Assembly (NCBI RefSeq): GCF_000002995.4
Contig: NW_025062479.1
Location: 14,308,221 to 14,372,220, forward strand
Length of the DNA stretch: 64,000 nt
Direction of reading: 5' to 3'
Origin: Brugia malayi
Taxonomy: Eukaryota; Nematoda; Chromadorea; Rhabditida; Onchocercidae
The position numbers were made by a program, and so were the translations under genes. The notes under the pieces were generated by a model that ran no database searches, was not told the origin of the DNA, and was given only the letters and a program-made list of their open reading frames with translations. Of this stretch, positions 40,667-53,785 are shown piece after piece (position 1 is the first letter of the stretch; each line of letters starts with the position of its first letter).

Positions 40667-41640
40667 CAACGTAGTCTAACGATTTTCGTGTTAGTAGTTT
40701 TACCTAGGAGAAGAAATTAGTTGAACTTGTTCGTTTGACCACCTTCGGATCATGAAAATGATTAGACACTCGGCAGGGGCGCTATTTTTGCCTGTTATTT
40801 GGAAAATAGCAATTCATATTGGTTTGGGAGGAAAGCAAGCAAAATGCTCATTCATACGTTTTATACTTTTTGCCACGCCTTTTTTTCCTATCTACAACTA
40901 TCGTAATCCAAATTTGAACAACCAATGAATTCGTTAAAATTTGTTCGATTGGTAGATTGCAAAAAAAAAACCAAATGATCTACAAATCTAGCAGTATCAA
41001 TAGCAATATGACAAAATTTGATAATAAACTGGAATTATGGAGCAATAAAAGCAATTAACTAAATTTATAAATTATCAAACTGTCATCAAATTTGGAAAAA
41101 CTCAAAGTGAAATGATGAAAGAATGAAGCGAAAATGATTGATACTATTCGGATGATAATTTCATTATAGTTGAAGTTAATTTTTGCAGTAAAATTTAATT
41201 ACATCAACTATTTCTGGTATGTTTTATTCTTTATTTCATTTTTTTTTTTATTTTTTTGTGCTGTAAAAGTAGGAATAATTGTTAAATCAATATTTGTCTG
41301 GCTTGGAATTTAAATTGAATAAAATGAATAGAATCGGAATAGCTTTATCATGAAATTATGGAATATTTGCACAAAGTGCTATTGTATTGTTAGCAGCTAT
41401 ATCAAATAAGTGGTGTTTTTTTAAAGCTTTTCTCTCTATAAAATTTGTGACATAATCTTAATTATACTTTTTCTAATTTTAAACATTTATAGATTTTTTA
41501 TACTTCATAAGTTGTGCCTTTTTCTATTTAAAGACAAAAGATAGGAAGTGAAATGTTAGAAATTAAAAAAAAAAAAAAGAGCTCACCGTTGCAAATTGGT
41601 ACCATGATGAATAGAGGAAGAGGAGAAGCCAAATAACATT
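40667..41640 (-). promoter_or_regulatory. ref-2: Upstream region of ref-2, likely 5' UTR and promoter
   Basis: The stretch 40680-40900 is less AT-rich than its surroundings, with motifs such as CTCGGCAGGGGCGC and GCCACGCC on the + strand. On the minus strand there is an acceptor-like TTCTCCTAG at about 40705 and a GTGAGC donor-like site at about 41586 after an ATG at about 41606. Joining them gives only a short frame ending in a stop, so any such exon would be 5' UTR with an upstream ORF. Function is inferred from position and composition. Confidence 0.3.
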
Positions 41641-43240
41641 TCTTCTTTAGAACTTTTTAAATTTTAATTGCTGTAATGAAATTTAAATGAGGCATGGGAA
41701 TCTTTTTAACATATTCGTAAAATGCGAAAAAAAATAATAAAGAAACAAAATTTTATTCCATTATAAAAAAATTTCCATGTTTCAGTCATTTTTTAATTCA
41801 GGCATTTATGTGCTAATTTCAAATTTTTAACTACAATTTTTGATGCTATTTAGATTATTAAATTTAAGGGTAATATGTGACGATTGCAAAAAAAATTTTT
41901 TTTTTCATTTTTTTTGCAATTTTTTGCAAATTTCATAAATATTGACTGTTTTGCAATTTGCACAAAAAAAATTATGCACGAAAACTAACTTCAATTGTAT
42001 TTATTTTGATTTCGCAAAAATAAATAAAATTTAGCACAATATTTCGTCAGATTTTAAAAATTTCGAACATTATTTTAATTTTACTATGTTGAGCGAAAAT
42101 TTAGAAAATGCAAAAAACTAATTCAAATGCTTACTGTGTTAAAAATATGCAAATTATTCAATTTCAAATCAAATATAATAATAACAATAAGGTTTATTTA
42201 AGTGAGAAATGATAAATATGAATAAGTAAGAATGAAGATCACAATAAACTTATGCTAGATAATTTCAGGGAACATTTGAACAATGAATAGATTAGCTGAA
42301 TTACTGGTTGACACCAAAAGTGATTAAAACAATGCCAGAAGTTTAAGCAAAATATTTTAGTCATATATTTAATTTGATTAAAACCTTAAATATTACTTTT
42401 TGAATTTTTATTTCAATTAAAATAAACAAAGAGTGAAATAAAACGAAATGTAAAGTGATCATCTAGCAGTTGTGATGATGATTGAAGTTGACATTTTGTG
42501 TATACAACAGATTATAGCTTTCATGACCACTGAAAAGATTATTAGTGATAGTTTTGCTGATGATGCAAATGATACGCTGATGTATTGCAATGATAATGAT
42601 AGCAAATGATAATAATAATGATAATAATACAACCTGTCCTGCAAAACATATCACATTAGAAGTAATAAAGGTGACACGCGATTTCTTTCTCATATCAACT
42701 TGTCACCCGCATAGTGTTCAAGTTGTAATTTACATTCCATCAACCATACAATCTTTACACTTTCTTAATTATCATTATTATTACTATCATCATCTTATTT
42801 CCCAATAAAACATCATTATTACAAGTTTTAGTTTAATTATAATACCAGTTTTATGTTAAAATTTTATTTTTCATATTTATAATTTGCAAAATTTCAATGA
42901 AATTTTAAGCGTTATATTTATTTTTATGTTTGATGCACTAATTTTTAAAATTTTCTCATAGAAATTAATAAATTGCACTGTCTAAAAGATTATTTTTTGG
43001 TGATTAAAAAAAAATTATACAGAGTTTTATTCAAAAGATTATATTTGTTCAGAATTTTTTTTTTAACTTGTGTTATATCTTACTCGAATAACATTCTTAT
43101 TTGGATGCTTTTGCAATTTTAGATTTTAGTGTTGTGCTAAATAAATTATTGCTAATGTTATCGTTTTTATTTTTTTCTTTCCTACATTCTTTGAGTATAT
43201 TTATCATTTACCTGATTATATATAGCAAAAAATAGAGTTC

Positions 43241-43271
<31 letters not shown>

Positions 43272-43643
43272 CGAATTCTTTGAAATGAAGAAATCTTTTA
43301 TCAGTGCTATAATATCATTTTTTTTTTCATGACATTTTTTTGCACAAATTTAACGTAATAAATAATGTTAAAAACCTAAAATTTTTTAATATTATGGCTT
43401 ATTTACGTTTGTTTATTTGTATTCACCAAAATTTATCACTTAATCAACTCTTTTTTTCTTTCTTCCATTCTCCTTCACCTTCTCTCTCATATTTCACCAT
43501 TGTGTAAATTAAATGATGTGAAATATCTGAAATTTTCTTTAAAATTACAACTTTTTATTTTTATTTATTTGTATTTTCCAAAATATATCACTATAATTAA
43601 CTTTCTTTCTTTCTATCTTTCGATTTTTTTTTCGGTCTGACAC
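41641..43643. other. Intergenic region
   Basis: AT-rich with long A/T runs, including about 30 A at 43242-43271 and a degenerate ATA/ATG-rich stretch near 42590-42640. Open frames on both strands near 42460-42810 are short and low-complexity. Nothing convincing seen. Confidence 0.5.
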
Positions 43644-43853
43644 ATGTCTAATAAGGAGAGTGATATGAAAATTTTTGAATTAATGGCATCTTTACAGATA
43701 AGAAAAAAAAGTTTGATTTTATTTTTGTTCAATCTGAAGGATGCTCATTTCCGCTCATTTGGTCCTACTGTGACTGACGATGAATTGATGAAGTTGTGCG
43801 ATGATAACCAGTCATTTATTCAATATATCCACTCAATTTGCGCTTATTCAGGT
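43644..43853 (+). CDS. Orphan exon-like ORF, unrecognised
   Basis: A 70-codon open stretch starting MSNKESDMKIFELMASLQ, with more complex composition than the flanks. Its second half, DDELMKLCDDNQSFIQYIHS, looks protein-like rather than low-complexity. It ends at a usable donor (TCAG|GTCAAT) in phase 1, after which a stop follows within two codons. I found no downstream exon that joins in frame, and I do not recognise the sequence. It may be the first exon of a small gene, a decayed exon or chance. Confidence 0.28.
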
Positions 43854-43859
43854 CAATAA

Positions 43860-46800
43860 TTCACAGTAACCGAAACATTTATTACAATTTCCATTCATTT
43901 CATTCTTATTATCAGTAGAAAGTGAGACAATTAATTGATTAATTTTGATAATAATACTAATAATTGGTCATTTTTTATTCATTGAATTTTCTTGCTTCAT
44001 AGCATTTTTTCTTGTTTTTTGCTAAATTCAATTATTTAGTAAATATTATTATATTTAAAAGAAATTAGATTATGAAAAATGGCGAAAGTGTAAAAATTAA
44101 CCAAAAATTTTATGTGAAATGATAAATTCAATAATATTTCTATCATTGCAAACGATAATGCACATAGTTTTCCTTTATAATTTGATCTTTCTTTTTCTCT
44201 TTTACAGTTAATTTAATTTGTATTATCAATGAAATAAAAAATTGTTTTGTTCATTTTTGTTGCTTAATTGTTTAACCCAAATTGTTTATTATTTAATAAA
44301 TCAAATATAAAATGGTAGTTAAAATGAATGAATTAATTTGCTGAAACAGTAGAAATTGCAACTATTTCTTTCAGTCAATAATGGCAAATGATCATCAGAT
44401 GATTGAGTTAAATTATTTGTTGTTTATTTGCTAAAGTAACAATGTATCAAAAAGTTAGAGGTTAAAGGTCGAATAATGATGAATGAAAAAATGAGGGAAC
44501 TTAGAAGAAAAAATGGATAACCTGATCGGTTCATTCAACAATTCCTATATCTGTTCTACAATGCAAATAATATAATTGATGGAAAAGTAAGCAATGTTAT
44601 GTGCAAAACAAATATGATAAAATATCTCTATTTTTTTGTATGTGTTTTGTTTACAAAGCACAAAGATTGTTTAATACTAAAAAAGATGAATGATTACTTA
44701 AGAAATGTAATTATAATTAATATTAGGAGTAATTGTACAAATTTTAATGCAAAACTTAAATATCTGAAATTTCCGTGGTATAAAATCAAAACTTCAAAAT
44801 AATTACATTTCATATTCTAGTTTTAAAAATTTTAAAATCAATCCTAAATATTATTAATAAGTACTATTCGGTTGAAACATTGCCTACAGCTTTTTAATAA
44901 CAAGTTTATTTTTGTTAAACAATATTTGAGGCCTTCTTTTTTTACTTTCTATATCGAATAGATAGAATTTTAATGCAAAAAATATCAATTCATTATCCTA
45001 GAAAATCTATTTATTGCTTAGCAAAATTTATTATATATATAACAGTTTGAAAATTCCCTCACTTAAAATTTTGCTACTGCATTTTCTACTTCAAAATAAA
45101 TATGTAAAAAAATATATTGAATTTTAAAACCGACCAAAAAAATAACAAATTTTACAATCGTTTCATATTTTACAACTATAAAGGCTTTAAAATATAATTC
45201 ATAAAATTACACAATCAAATTAAACAATAATTAAAATATAGTTGAGATTACACAATCAACTGACATGCAGTTAATAAAATTACACAATTAATTAAAATAT
45301 AGTTAATGAAATTACATAATTATTTTATCTATACCTTAAAGAAAAATCTGTTTACTGCAAAAAAAGAGAGAAGTAAGTAGATTACGGTAGTTATTTTCGA
45401 TAAGAGAATAAAAAAACTGACAAATGCTAGATCTGTTGATGAAAGTATTAATCCTGCGAAGTGAAAAAAGTTAAGCATTCAATCATTATTCAGACAACAA
45501 ATCTGTCAATCAGTGAGGGAAATTCACCAGATTTTGACACTTCAGATATGGACGAAAACATTGTATTAGATTATAAGTATGATTGATAAATTAGCAAAAT
45601 AATGATAAACTAAAAATTAATTAAGATTGTAAAAAAAAAGTCATTTAATTTGGAGAAAAAAATATTTTGTAACCAAAATTTTTTTTTTGGTAAAGCTGCA
45701 TTTAAAAAATGTGAAAAAGAATATATTGTGTTAAAAATTCTTATTTAATTTTTGGAAGATATAAAATTTTGGTTATCAAGAATTGTTTTGTTATAAAACA
45801 AACATTTATCAATTAATCATTATAATATCTTTTTTTTAATACCACTCATTTGAATCACTTTTAAATTTCCATTTTAAATTTACAAAATTTTGTTGTTAAA
45901 TTTTTATATTTTGAATGTTCATATACTGTACTATGTAAATTTGCAGATTTCAACTTCTTCCAGATTAATTTGCTTCGAATTCGCTTCAGCTCTATATCTC
46001 TTTCGCTTTCTCTCCTTTTCTCTTCCATATTGATATTTCAATCCCAAATTGTTATGTCGGCCAATAATAAAGTTATTATTATCATTCAAAACTATTTCTT
46101 TCATTTTTCCGCGTTTATTTATTCTACTGACAATTTTTGCTTACATTATTTTCATCTGGAAAATTTTAAAAGATTGTGACAAAGAAAAAAAAAATTAGAT
46201 AAAATTATGATGAATTCAAATTGAAGATAAAAACATATAAATATTTTTCTCTCTATAAACAAGTTGTGAAATAATCGTTATATTTCTTTTAAATTCATTC
46301 ATTTGCATTTTGAAATTTATTTTCAAATAATTAAAGAAATCATAATAAATATGCAAAAAATAAATAACTTTTTTTTTCATATACGTTCACATTGCTTTTA
46401 TTTTTTATTTTCTATTTTTCCTTTTTTTCTTGGAAGTGAGACATTTAAGCAATAGTAATTCTTTTCTTTTTTTTCATAGGTCATCTTAAAAGAATCGATA
46501 ATAGATCTGACAAAAAAAAAACTTCGTATCTTACTTTATTCCATTTATAGCATATCTTTTTTTTCTTGAATACTTTATAGGGGGTAACTTCACTACAAAG
46601 TTCCTTTTTCATGTTTATAATTATTTTCTCTCTAGTAAATTAACATATTATTATCACTTGTATATGATGACATTCATTTCATTTTCTCGTCTTTTACTTT
46701 CTCATTTTTGCTAAAAAAGGAAGAAAAGGTAAGAAATCATTTACAGTAATGATGTAATATGTGTAATGAATACGATGAAATTGCGGTTAGATCAAAGAGG

Positions 46801-47369
46801 AAAAAATAAGAAGAGTGTTTCATTTGTTCGATTAAGTAATGTAAAACAATTTCAGTAGTTAAGTGATGGTCGATTAAAGTAAGGGCGAAAATAACTTTCG
46901 TCATGTAAATTACTGTTAATCGAGGACAAATGAAAATCACATTTTTGGTTGTTGAAAGAAAATGTCAATTCGCACCTTTTTTTCTGTCGGCATAGCATTT
47001 GATGATACCGACTTAATGAAAGGATATTATTCATTTTGTATGTAAAAGTGGGAATACAAAAAAGTGAGAGAGAGAAAGAGAAGAAAAAAAGAAAAGAAAG
47101 AAAAGAAATTAACGATGTGCCAATTATAAATGGTCTTTTTATAACAATATTATAATCATTGATAGTAATAATTAAAATAATAATTGTAAGAGTAGTAGTA
47201 ATAGCTTATCCATTTACTTTTTTCATACTATTATTATATTCATTTAATATAAAAATTTTTTCTTTTTTTAATATATCACAATAAAAGATTTCATTTTTTT
47301 TTTTTTTATTTACTTATCATTTTATGAGCCTTTTTTAAAATGAACAAACAAAGTTTTAATATGTTTTTT

Positions 47370-47404
<35 letters not shown>

Positions 47405-48413
47405 AATTAAAAATTTTTATTCTAATTAATAACGTAAACCAATGTTATTTGTAATTGTAGCTGAAGAGAAAAATATTTCATCAGCTTAAAAATATTGAGC
47501 TTTAGAAAAGTTATTTAGCAAATATAAATTTTATATTATTACTTTTTTTTTTGAGTAATTATTGACTATTTCTTTTTTTGGAAAAAAGAAATATTTTTTC
47601 ATATTTTTTTTTGAAGAAGAAACATTTATTCAAGTTCAGGTCTTATTGATTAAGTATATTATCCAGATATGATTTTAATCAAAGTAAAGCACCATTGATT
47701 GGATAAATTAGAACTCTACATTTGAGACAATCTTTTTTTCTTTTATAACTCTGATTAATAGATGAAAAAAAAAGGAAAAAAAAAAGAGAAATAAATTATT
47801 TGGCTTTTTCAAAAAATCTGTATATAATTTTAAAAACTGAACATCAGATAAATAGTTAGATTATTATATGTTTTATATCGTATGGTCAGATTTATTCACC
47901 TGTGAAATACACAATACACACTAATATTTTCAATTAATTTAATTTCACTTCAAGTTACCTTTTTTCATGCACTAATTTCTAAATTTTAATTCGTTTCCAT
48001 AATTCTATGTAACTATTTTTTTTAAAAAAAGAACATATGTAAATTCTAATTTGTCACTTTTAAATTTTGAATTTTAATACGAGTAATAACTACTATAACT
48101 ATTAAATGAGAAAAGATGATTTGCCTTTAAGCCAAATGATAATATCAAAACATTTATTGGATGATTGATTAAATATTTGTCATTTATCATATTATCTATT
48201 AGTTATTAATGCTACAATCAATATCATATCAGTATCAGTAATATACTTCACTTGAAATTAGTAGACAATTATTTTTAATAATTAAAACTTTATAAAAATA
48301 AATATCATTGAATTTTTTTTTTTAATCTTACATTTCTAATATCATTTACTAGCATCAGAATATATCATTTGATATATTTCTTTCTTTTTTTCTTCTTTCT
48401 TTTTTTGTTTGTC
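43860..48413. other. Gene-poor intergenic region
   Basis: Mostly AT-rich unique DNA. At about 45205-45325 there is a diverged tandem motif (ATTACACAAT...TTAAAATATAGTT, about two copies). A GAGA-rich patch lies near 47064-47105 and about 28 A at 47375-47402. A minus-strand AATAAA (48153-48158) may end the flp-18 mRNA. Apart from the exon-like island at 45494-45576, nothing coding is seen. Confidence 0.5.
45494..45576 (+). CDS. Orphan exon-like island, unrecognised
   Basis: Bounded by an acceptor (TTATTCAG) and a donor (TATAA|GTATGA). The frame is open and encodes a serine/acid-rich stretch (LSISEGNSPDFDTSDMDEN) whose composition is unlike the flanking DNA. The phase does not join directly to the ORF at 43644-43853, and no other partner exon was found. 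Treat as a weak candidate only. Confidence 0.22.
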
Positions 48414-51400
48414 TTAATGAAGACCGAATCGTGATAAGCTTGGCGCTGATCGCTTTCCGAAACGTAATACGCCCGGTATATCATCATTACGTTTACCAAA
48501 TCTTAGTACACCTGGAATATCTCCTTCCCTTTTACCGAATCTCAATACACCTGAAAATTGTACATAATAAAGTAATACTTAAAAAAGAAATTGCATTAAC
48601 TTATTATTACTTTCAATATTGTATTATTATATTAATATCATCTTATTTATTATTGATATTGCTATCATATCATTATATCACTATTACCATTATTATATTA
48701 ATATTATATACTATTGATATTGTATTATTATATTGCTATATTACTACTATACTATTAACACTACTTAACAATTACTACTATTATTACCATTACTAATATT
48801 ATTAATACTAAATTATTATATTACTATTACTGCTATATTACTATTATTATTACCATTACTACTGTTACTACTAATAATTTATTACTATTATATTGCTGTC
48901 ACTATTATGGCTATTATTGTTATTGCCACCATTACTATTGTTATTAATGTTATAACATTATTATATTAATATTATATCATTATTATATAATACTATATAT
49001 TATCGATCGTACACCATACAATATAACTAACCAGGTACATCCTTTTTTTCATAATCATTTTCACCAAATGGCACTACATTTGGTACAAAGTTTTTGTATG
49101 GATAATTTGCACCATAATCACGTTTGCCAAAACGAAGTACACCTGGAATATCACCATAATCTGAAAATTAAAGGGACATATTTTTAGCATTCCTCTTTTT
49201 GAATAATAACCTGAAATTATTTTGAATCGCTTGATAATTTTACCTATCAGTTATCATTTTAAAAATATTTCTATCATCTTTTTTGGCTTAAAATAGTAAG
49301 TGATAATTTTCATTTCGAAGGTTGATTTATTATCTTTTTAGATCAAAATCAAAAACATTGAATCAATTAAATCACTCTCAAATTGTTTATTTTTCCTTTT
49401 TTTTTCGGAAATAAATAATTTTTGTAATTTCAAACTATCCACTCTGCTAGTGCTGTTTATTTTATTTATATTTCAAATTCTTTTTTTGAAATTTTTAATC
49501 CATTAAAGGTAATTGTGATTTCTACAATTGTTTACTTAAAACATCTTTTGTTAATTTATCAATTCATCACTTACCTAAATCTTTAATTTCTTATTTCTCT
49601 CTTTTCCTTTTTTTTTCTGCAATCATTTATAACTACAGTTAAATGAATTGCTTTAATTAAAAGTTTCTTTTGCATTTTCTTACTTATTACATTTTAATTA
49701 ATGATTAAATCTTCAATCTTGACAGCTCTAAAATTTCAAAATTTTGAAATTTTAGAGCTAGTAGCAAAAATATGATGTGCTAATATAAAAAATAAATGAG
49801 AACGAATGCTTGCTAGCTAAAGAAATAAGCTTCATTGTTTAAATGTTTACTAGAAGAAAAAATTAAAATCTTATTATTCTGCATTTTATCAAAAAGTAAA
49901 AGGAAAACAAAAAATAAAAATACACATTTCATCAAAAAAAAAAAAAAAAACAATAAAAAAAGTGGAAGAGAAAAGTATCCAAAAAATTTCATTTGCATTT
50001 GCATATTTATCACATTTCAATTTATAATTAGATCGTTAATCTCAGTGGCTTTAAATTTTTTTTAATTTTGAATATTGATTTGATAGCAAAAGTATACTAT
50101 GCTAACATTTCCATAATTGTCATTATTGTTGCTTTAAAAAAAAAAGAATTGGAAGAGAAAACTGTTCAAAATTAACATTCCATAATTGATACTTTAATGA
50201 AATCTTTGAAATGACACTTTTTTTGTTGTTGAAATAATTTAAAACAATTCAAAGAATGGATGGTATTCATATGGTTATGATGTAATTTAAAAAAATGAAA
50301 CCTCTCTTAATTAATAATTCAGTAGCTGCTGGCTCGTATACATCATTTAGTGATCTGTAGAAATCTGTAAAAGGAAAGAAAAGTTATTGAATTGTGATAA
50401 TTTTATTGGAAAAAAAATTTTTTTTTTCTTTTTTGTTTCATGCAATACCATCAGTTGTCATATTTTTTGTTCATTTTTACCTGCTTTTTTTTTATTTTTT
50501 TGTTTCAAAAAAATACTTTTTTTTGAGAAAAAATCTAACAAAAATCTATATTTTAAAATGAAATAATATTTCATTAATGCAAATAGTTGCTTCATACTTT
50601 TTACCGGTATTCTTTGCAATAATTAATTAGACAAATTAAATTAATTAATAAAGAAATCAATGTTTTGACCAGAAAAAAAAGAGAAATTCCTCAAAAATTT
50701 TCAGAATACTAAAATAAAGGATTGTTTTCCGGATTTTTTCATGCGAATCATGCTAAAATTTTTAATATTTCTCAAAGATTTGAAATAAATTTTTCCTTTA
50801 TATTTATTTATAAATAATTCTGTGAAAAAAATTTTTTTCCTATCATCAATGACAGAAAAAAATGCTTCGATTAAATTTTGTTCCAAAATCTTAAATACTA
50901 AAAAAACAAATTGGAAAAAAAATTTTTTTAAAAAAAAAATTTAGAAAATTAATAACTGTGAAAAAAAATTTTTTCAAAATTTATTAACTATGCAGTTATA
51001 TTGCAGATATGCCTATAAATAAAAGCAGAAAGTTTGAAAATCACTAAGCTTATTTTAAATTTAAATTAAAGGTTGAAAATGGTTTAACATAGTAAACTCG
51101 AAACAAAATTTGAAAATTAAGACTGATTCCATTTTAATTGGAATTAAAATTCCCTGTTTCCAGGGAAATATTCCATCTGTTCGATGAATTCAAAGCATCA
51201 AAGCTTATTAAGTTTCTGTTATATTGTTTAAATATTTTTAAATAGTACTGTAAAATAAAAATTTTGCAGTCCGTTTGCTTAAAAATTACAACTATTTCAG
51301 GCTTATTTGAATCTTTTTTAAATTACTCTTATCAATTTGGAAATGAAAGATTACCTAATTTCAAATTATTACTAATAAAATATAAATGATAATACATTAT

Positions 51401-52735
51401 AACTATTAGTTAACTGGAAATGAAAAAAAAAATTAATTTCATTATGAATTAATTGAAATCATGCCAATATCAACAAATATGAAATAAATGTTGTCTATTC
51501 AGAGTGTTTAATCTGTATATTTTTCCTTTTGTCTTACTTTAATTTAAATAAACATTATGAACATTTGAATTGATTATACACTTAATACAAAATCTATTGC
51601 TAACATAGGATAATAAAAAAATTTTTTGAAGCTTAAATTTAGTATTCTGAATTAAATTTGAACATTACACTTAAATGATTACTTTGAAATTGTTTTTTTT
51701 TTTTTCTTACCCCTTCACAAATCTTGTTTCATTTATTTTTAATTTTATTTTAAATTCCTAGCTATTTCAGCTAATTCACCATAAAATTAAGTAGAAGAAC
51801 TCAACCTTTTTTTTCAATGATTAATGATACACATATACAAGCAAGCAAGCAATTTACCTCTTATCTAATCATTTTTTTTAATGCTTTAAAAATAGGCTTA
51901 CTCATTTGATACATTAGTTTTTAGAGGACAGAAAATTGAGAGTGTAAGATTAAAATGCCTCAAGAGATTTATGAAGTTGAGAAAATTGAATTTGTAGCAC
52001 CAATTTATCGAGAATTTTCGAAATTGTCTCACCATTTGATATTTATACATTTTAATTGATTGTACTATTATTATTTCATTTCTAATTTTTGCATATATTT
52101 ATAATGCGAAAGCAGAAATTACTTTTTATGATTTAATTTCAGTTAATTTTCTCCTTTATACACTATTTACATTTCATTAAAACTAAAATTTATGTATTTA
52201 ATGATTGAATGAAAGCAAACATAGCTAACTAATTGCAAATTATAATTCAAAAATCTTTATAATCCACAAAAGCCGCAAAAAAAATAAAAACCTTACATTC
52301 ATATATGTCTTCAGCTATAAAAACAAATTTTTAGCCACTTCTTTCTTACATATATTTTTAAAAAGGGTATTGTCCCAGGAAATATTTATAGGAAAAAGCG
52401 ACAATGCTATATGAAATATTTTATCGAGCTCTTCTTCCTACTTAAATAATAATTTTTATTATTAATAATATGCTAATTCACCTAATTTCTTCTAAACTTT
52501 TGGCCTAAACATTTTATCCATCAAATTTTATATTTAGATTAATCGTTTAAAAAATAAAGATAGGTTACAGCATTTAAATATTAATTAGCATAAAATAAGA
52601 AATATATAACTTACTTGAATTATCCAAATGATCATATAAATTTGCTGCTGTTATTGTGGTTTTTGTTGTTGTCGTAATGGTTACAATGATAATTATAAGT
52701 TTTATCATTTGCAACAACCAACCTGTTGTTTCCAT
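48414..52735 (-). CDS. flp-18: FMRFamide-like neuropeptide precursor FLP-18
   Basis: Exons in transcript order: 52615-52735, 50302-50364, 49032-49160, 48414-48550. All phases close, giving 149 residues. Exon 1 encodes a secretory signal ([20 protein letters not shown]). The precursor then carries four amidated peptides cut at basic pairs: [25 protein letters not shown] (after a KK), [13 protein letters not shown] and [13 protein letters not shown]. The shared PGVLRF-NH2 core is that of C. elegans FLP-18, a ligand of NPR-4, NPR-5 and NPR-1 that affects feeding, movement and fat. The last exon ends [11 protein letters not shown] and stop, with no dibasic site, so this is a degenerate RF peptide. 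The ATG at 52735 was preferred over one 15 codons upstream because it places the hydrophobic segment near the N-terminus. The spacer between the first two peptides ([20 protein letters not shown]) has no known role. Confidence 0.95.
48590..49010. repeat. Degenerate ATT/ATA/ACT simple-sequence region in flp-18 intron 3
   Basis: Roughly 400 bases of imperfect tri- and tetranucleotide repeats (TTATTACTATTA-like) fill the intron between the last two flp-18 exons. A 121-codon open frame on the + strand across this region overlaps the true flp-18 exon and is an artefact. Confidence 0.85.
49724..49759. repeat. 36-bp perfect palindrome in flp-18 intron 2
   Basis: The left half AGCTCTAAAATTTCAAAA (49724-49741) is the exact reverse complement of the right half (49742-49759), with no spacer. 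It lies in the intron between flp-18 exons 2 and 3 and could form a cruciform, or a hairpin in pre-mRNA. Confidence 0.95.
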
Positions 52736-53584
52736 AGTTGCAATGAAAAATAAACAATTTGAAGTATATTGAGGCACCACTTTGTGTTAAGCCAGATTAT
52801 TACTTGGCTGGAAAAAAAAGCCAAAAGAGAAATGAGGCCCAAGAATTGTTCTTCCTCAAATGACTATTTGTCTCTCTCGTAAATTCTATGATTTTTACCT
52901 TTCCCTTTTCTCAACTCTTTTATTCTACTTTTTCTCATTCCTTTTTTTATTTCCTTCATGTTTTTTTTTTTTTTTTTTAATTTGAGCAATAATATGAAAA
53001 GTCCCGCCTTCTTCTAAAGCTTGTCATTTTTATTGATATCAAGTTTGATTGTCAACAACGAATTCGTCGTCCTATTTCACTCATCTATCATGACATAAAT
53101 TCAATAGATGAATTAAATTTGAATTCATTAGGGAAACATATTTAATAGTAATTCAAAAATGTTTATATATTATTTTTAAGATGAAACGTGTTTAAAAAAA
53201 TTTTTTATAAATTTTTTTTCCTTTTTTTTTGCTTGACAAAATGTTTTCTCTCTTTTTGTTTCATATTAAAGTTAAAAATACAATGGTAAAGAGACAAAAA
53301 TAAAACAAAAACAAATTTTATTTTATTTCATACCATTTCAAAAACCTACAAATTTGATATTTTTTTAATTTTAGAACAAAAAAAAATTTGTGAAAATTTT
53401 TTCTATAAATTATTTCATTTTTTCAAGCTAATAAATTTTGTCTGCAAATACTGGGATTTTTTTGATAAGATAAAAGGAGGAACTAGAAGAAAAAAGGCAG
53501 GTAAAAATACTATCATGTAAAAGTGAAAAATTATTGTAAATTTCGACATATTGCAAAAAAGAATTTTTAAAGCAATCACTTAAT

Positions 53585-53785
53585 AAATTTAAAAAATTAA
53601 TTTATTACAAAAAATAGTAAATTTAAAAATAAATTTAAAAAAAATTAATTTATTACAAAAAATAGTAAATTTAAAAATAAATTTAAAAAAAAAATTAATT
53701 TATTACAAAAATAGCAGTTTTTGAGTTAAAAAATCTCGTAAAATAGATTAAAAAAACTTGTAAAATAGATTAAGCGAAACTTATA
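53585..53785. repeat. Two adjoining short tandem repeats
   Basis: Between 53585 and 53712 a 48-50-base unit containing ATTAATTTATTACAAAAA and TAGTAAATTTAAAAATAAAT repeats about 2.6 times. It is followed at 53726-53785 by about three copies of a ~24-base unit (CTTGTAAAATAGATTAA-like). At 53804-53831 there is an inverted repeat, TTTTCTTTCTTTTTT paired with its complement. Confidence 0.8.

Noticed and set aside
45970..46179. 69-codon + strand open frame after an acceptor-like site
   Set aside because: The upstream exon-like island does not join it in frame, and the Ser/Leu/Phe composition follows from a TTTC/TCTC-rich sequence.
48431..48796. + strand open frame of 121 codons
   Set aside because: Antisense of the flp-18 last exon, running on into simple repeats.
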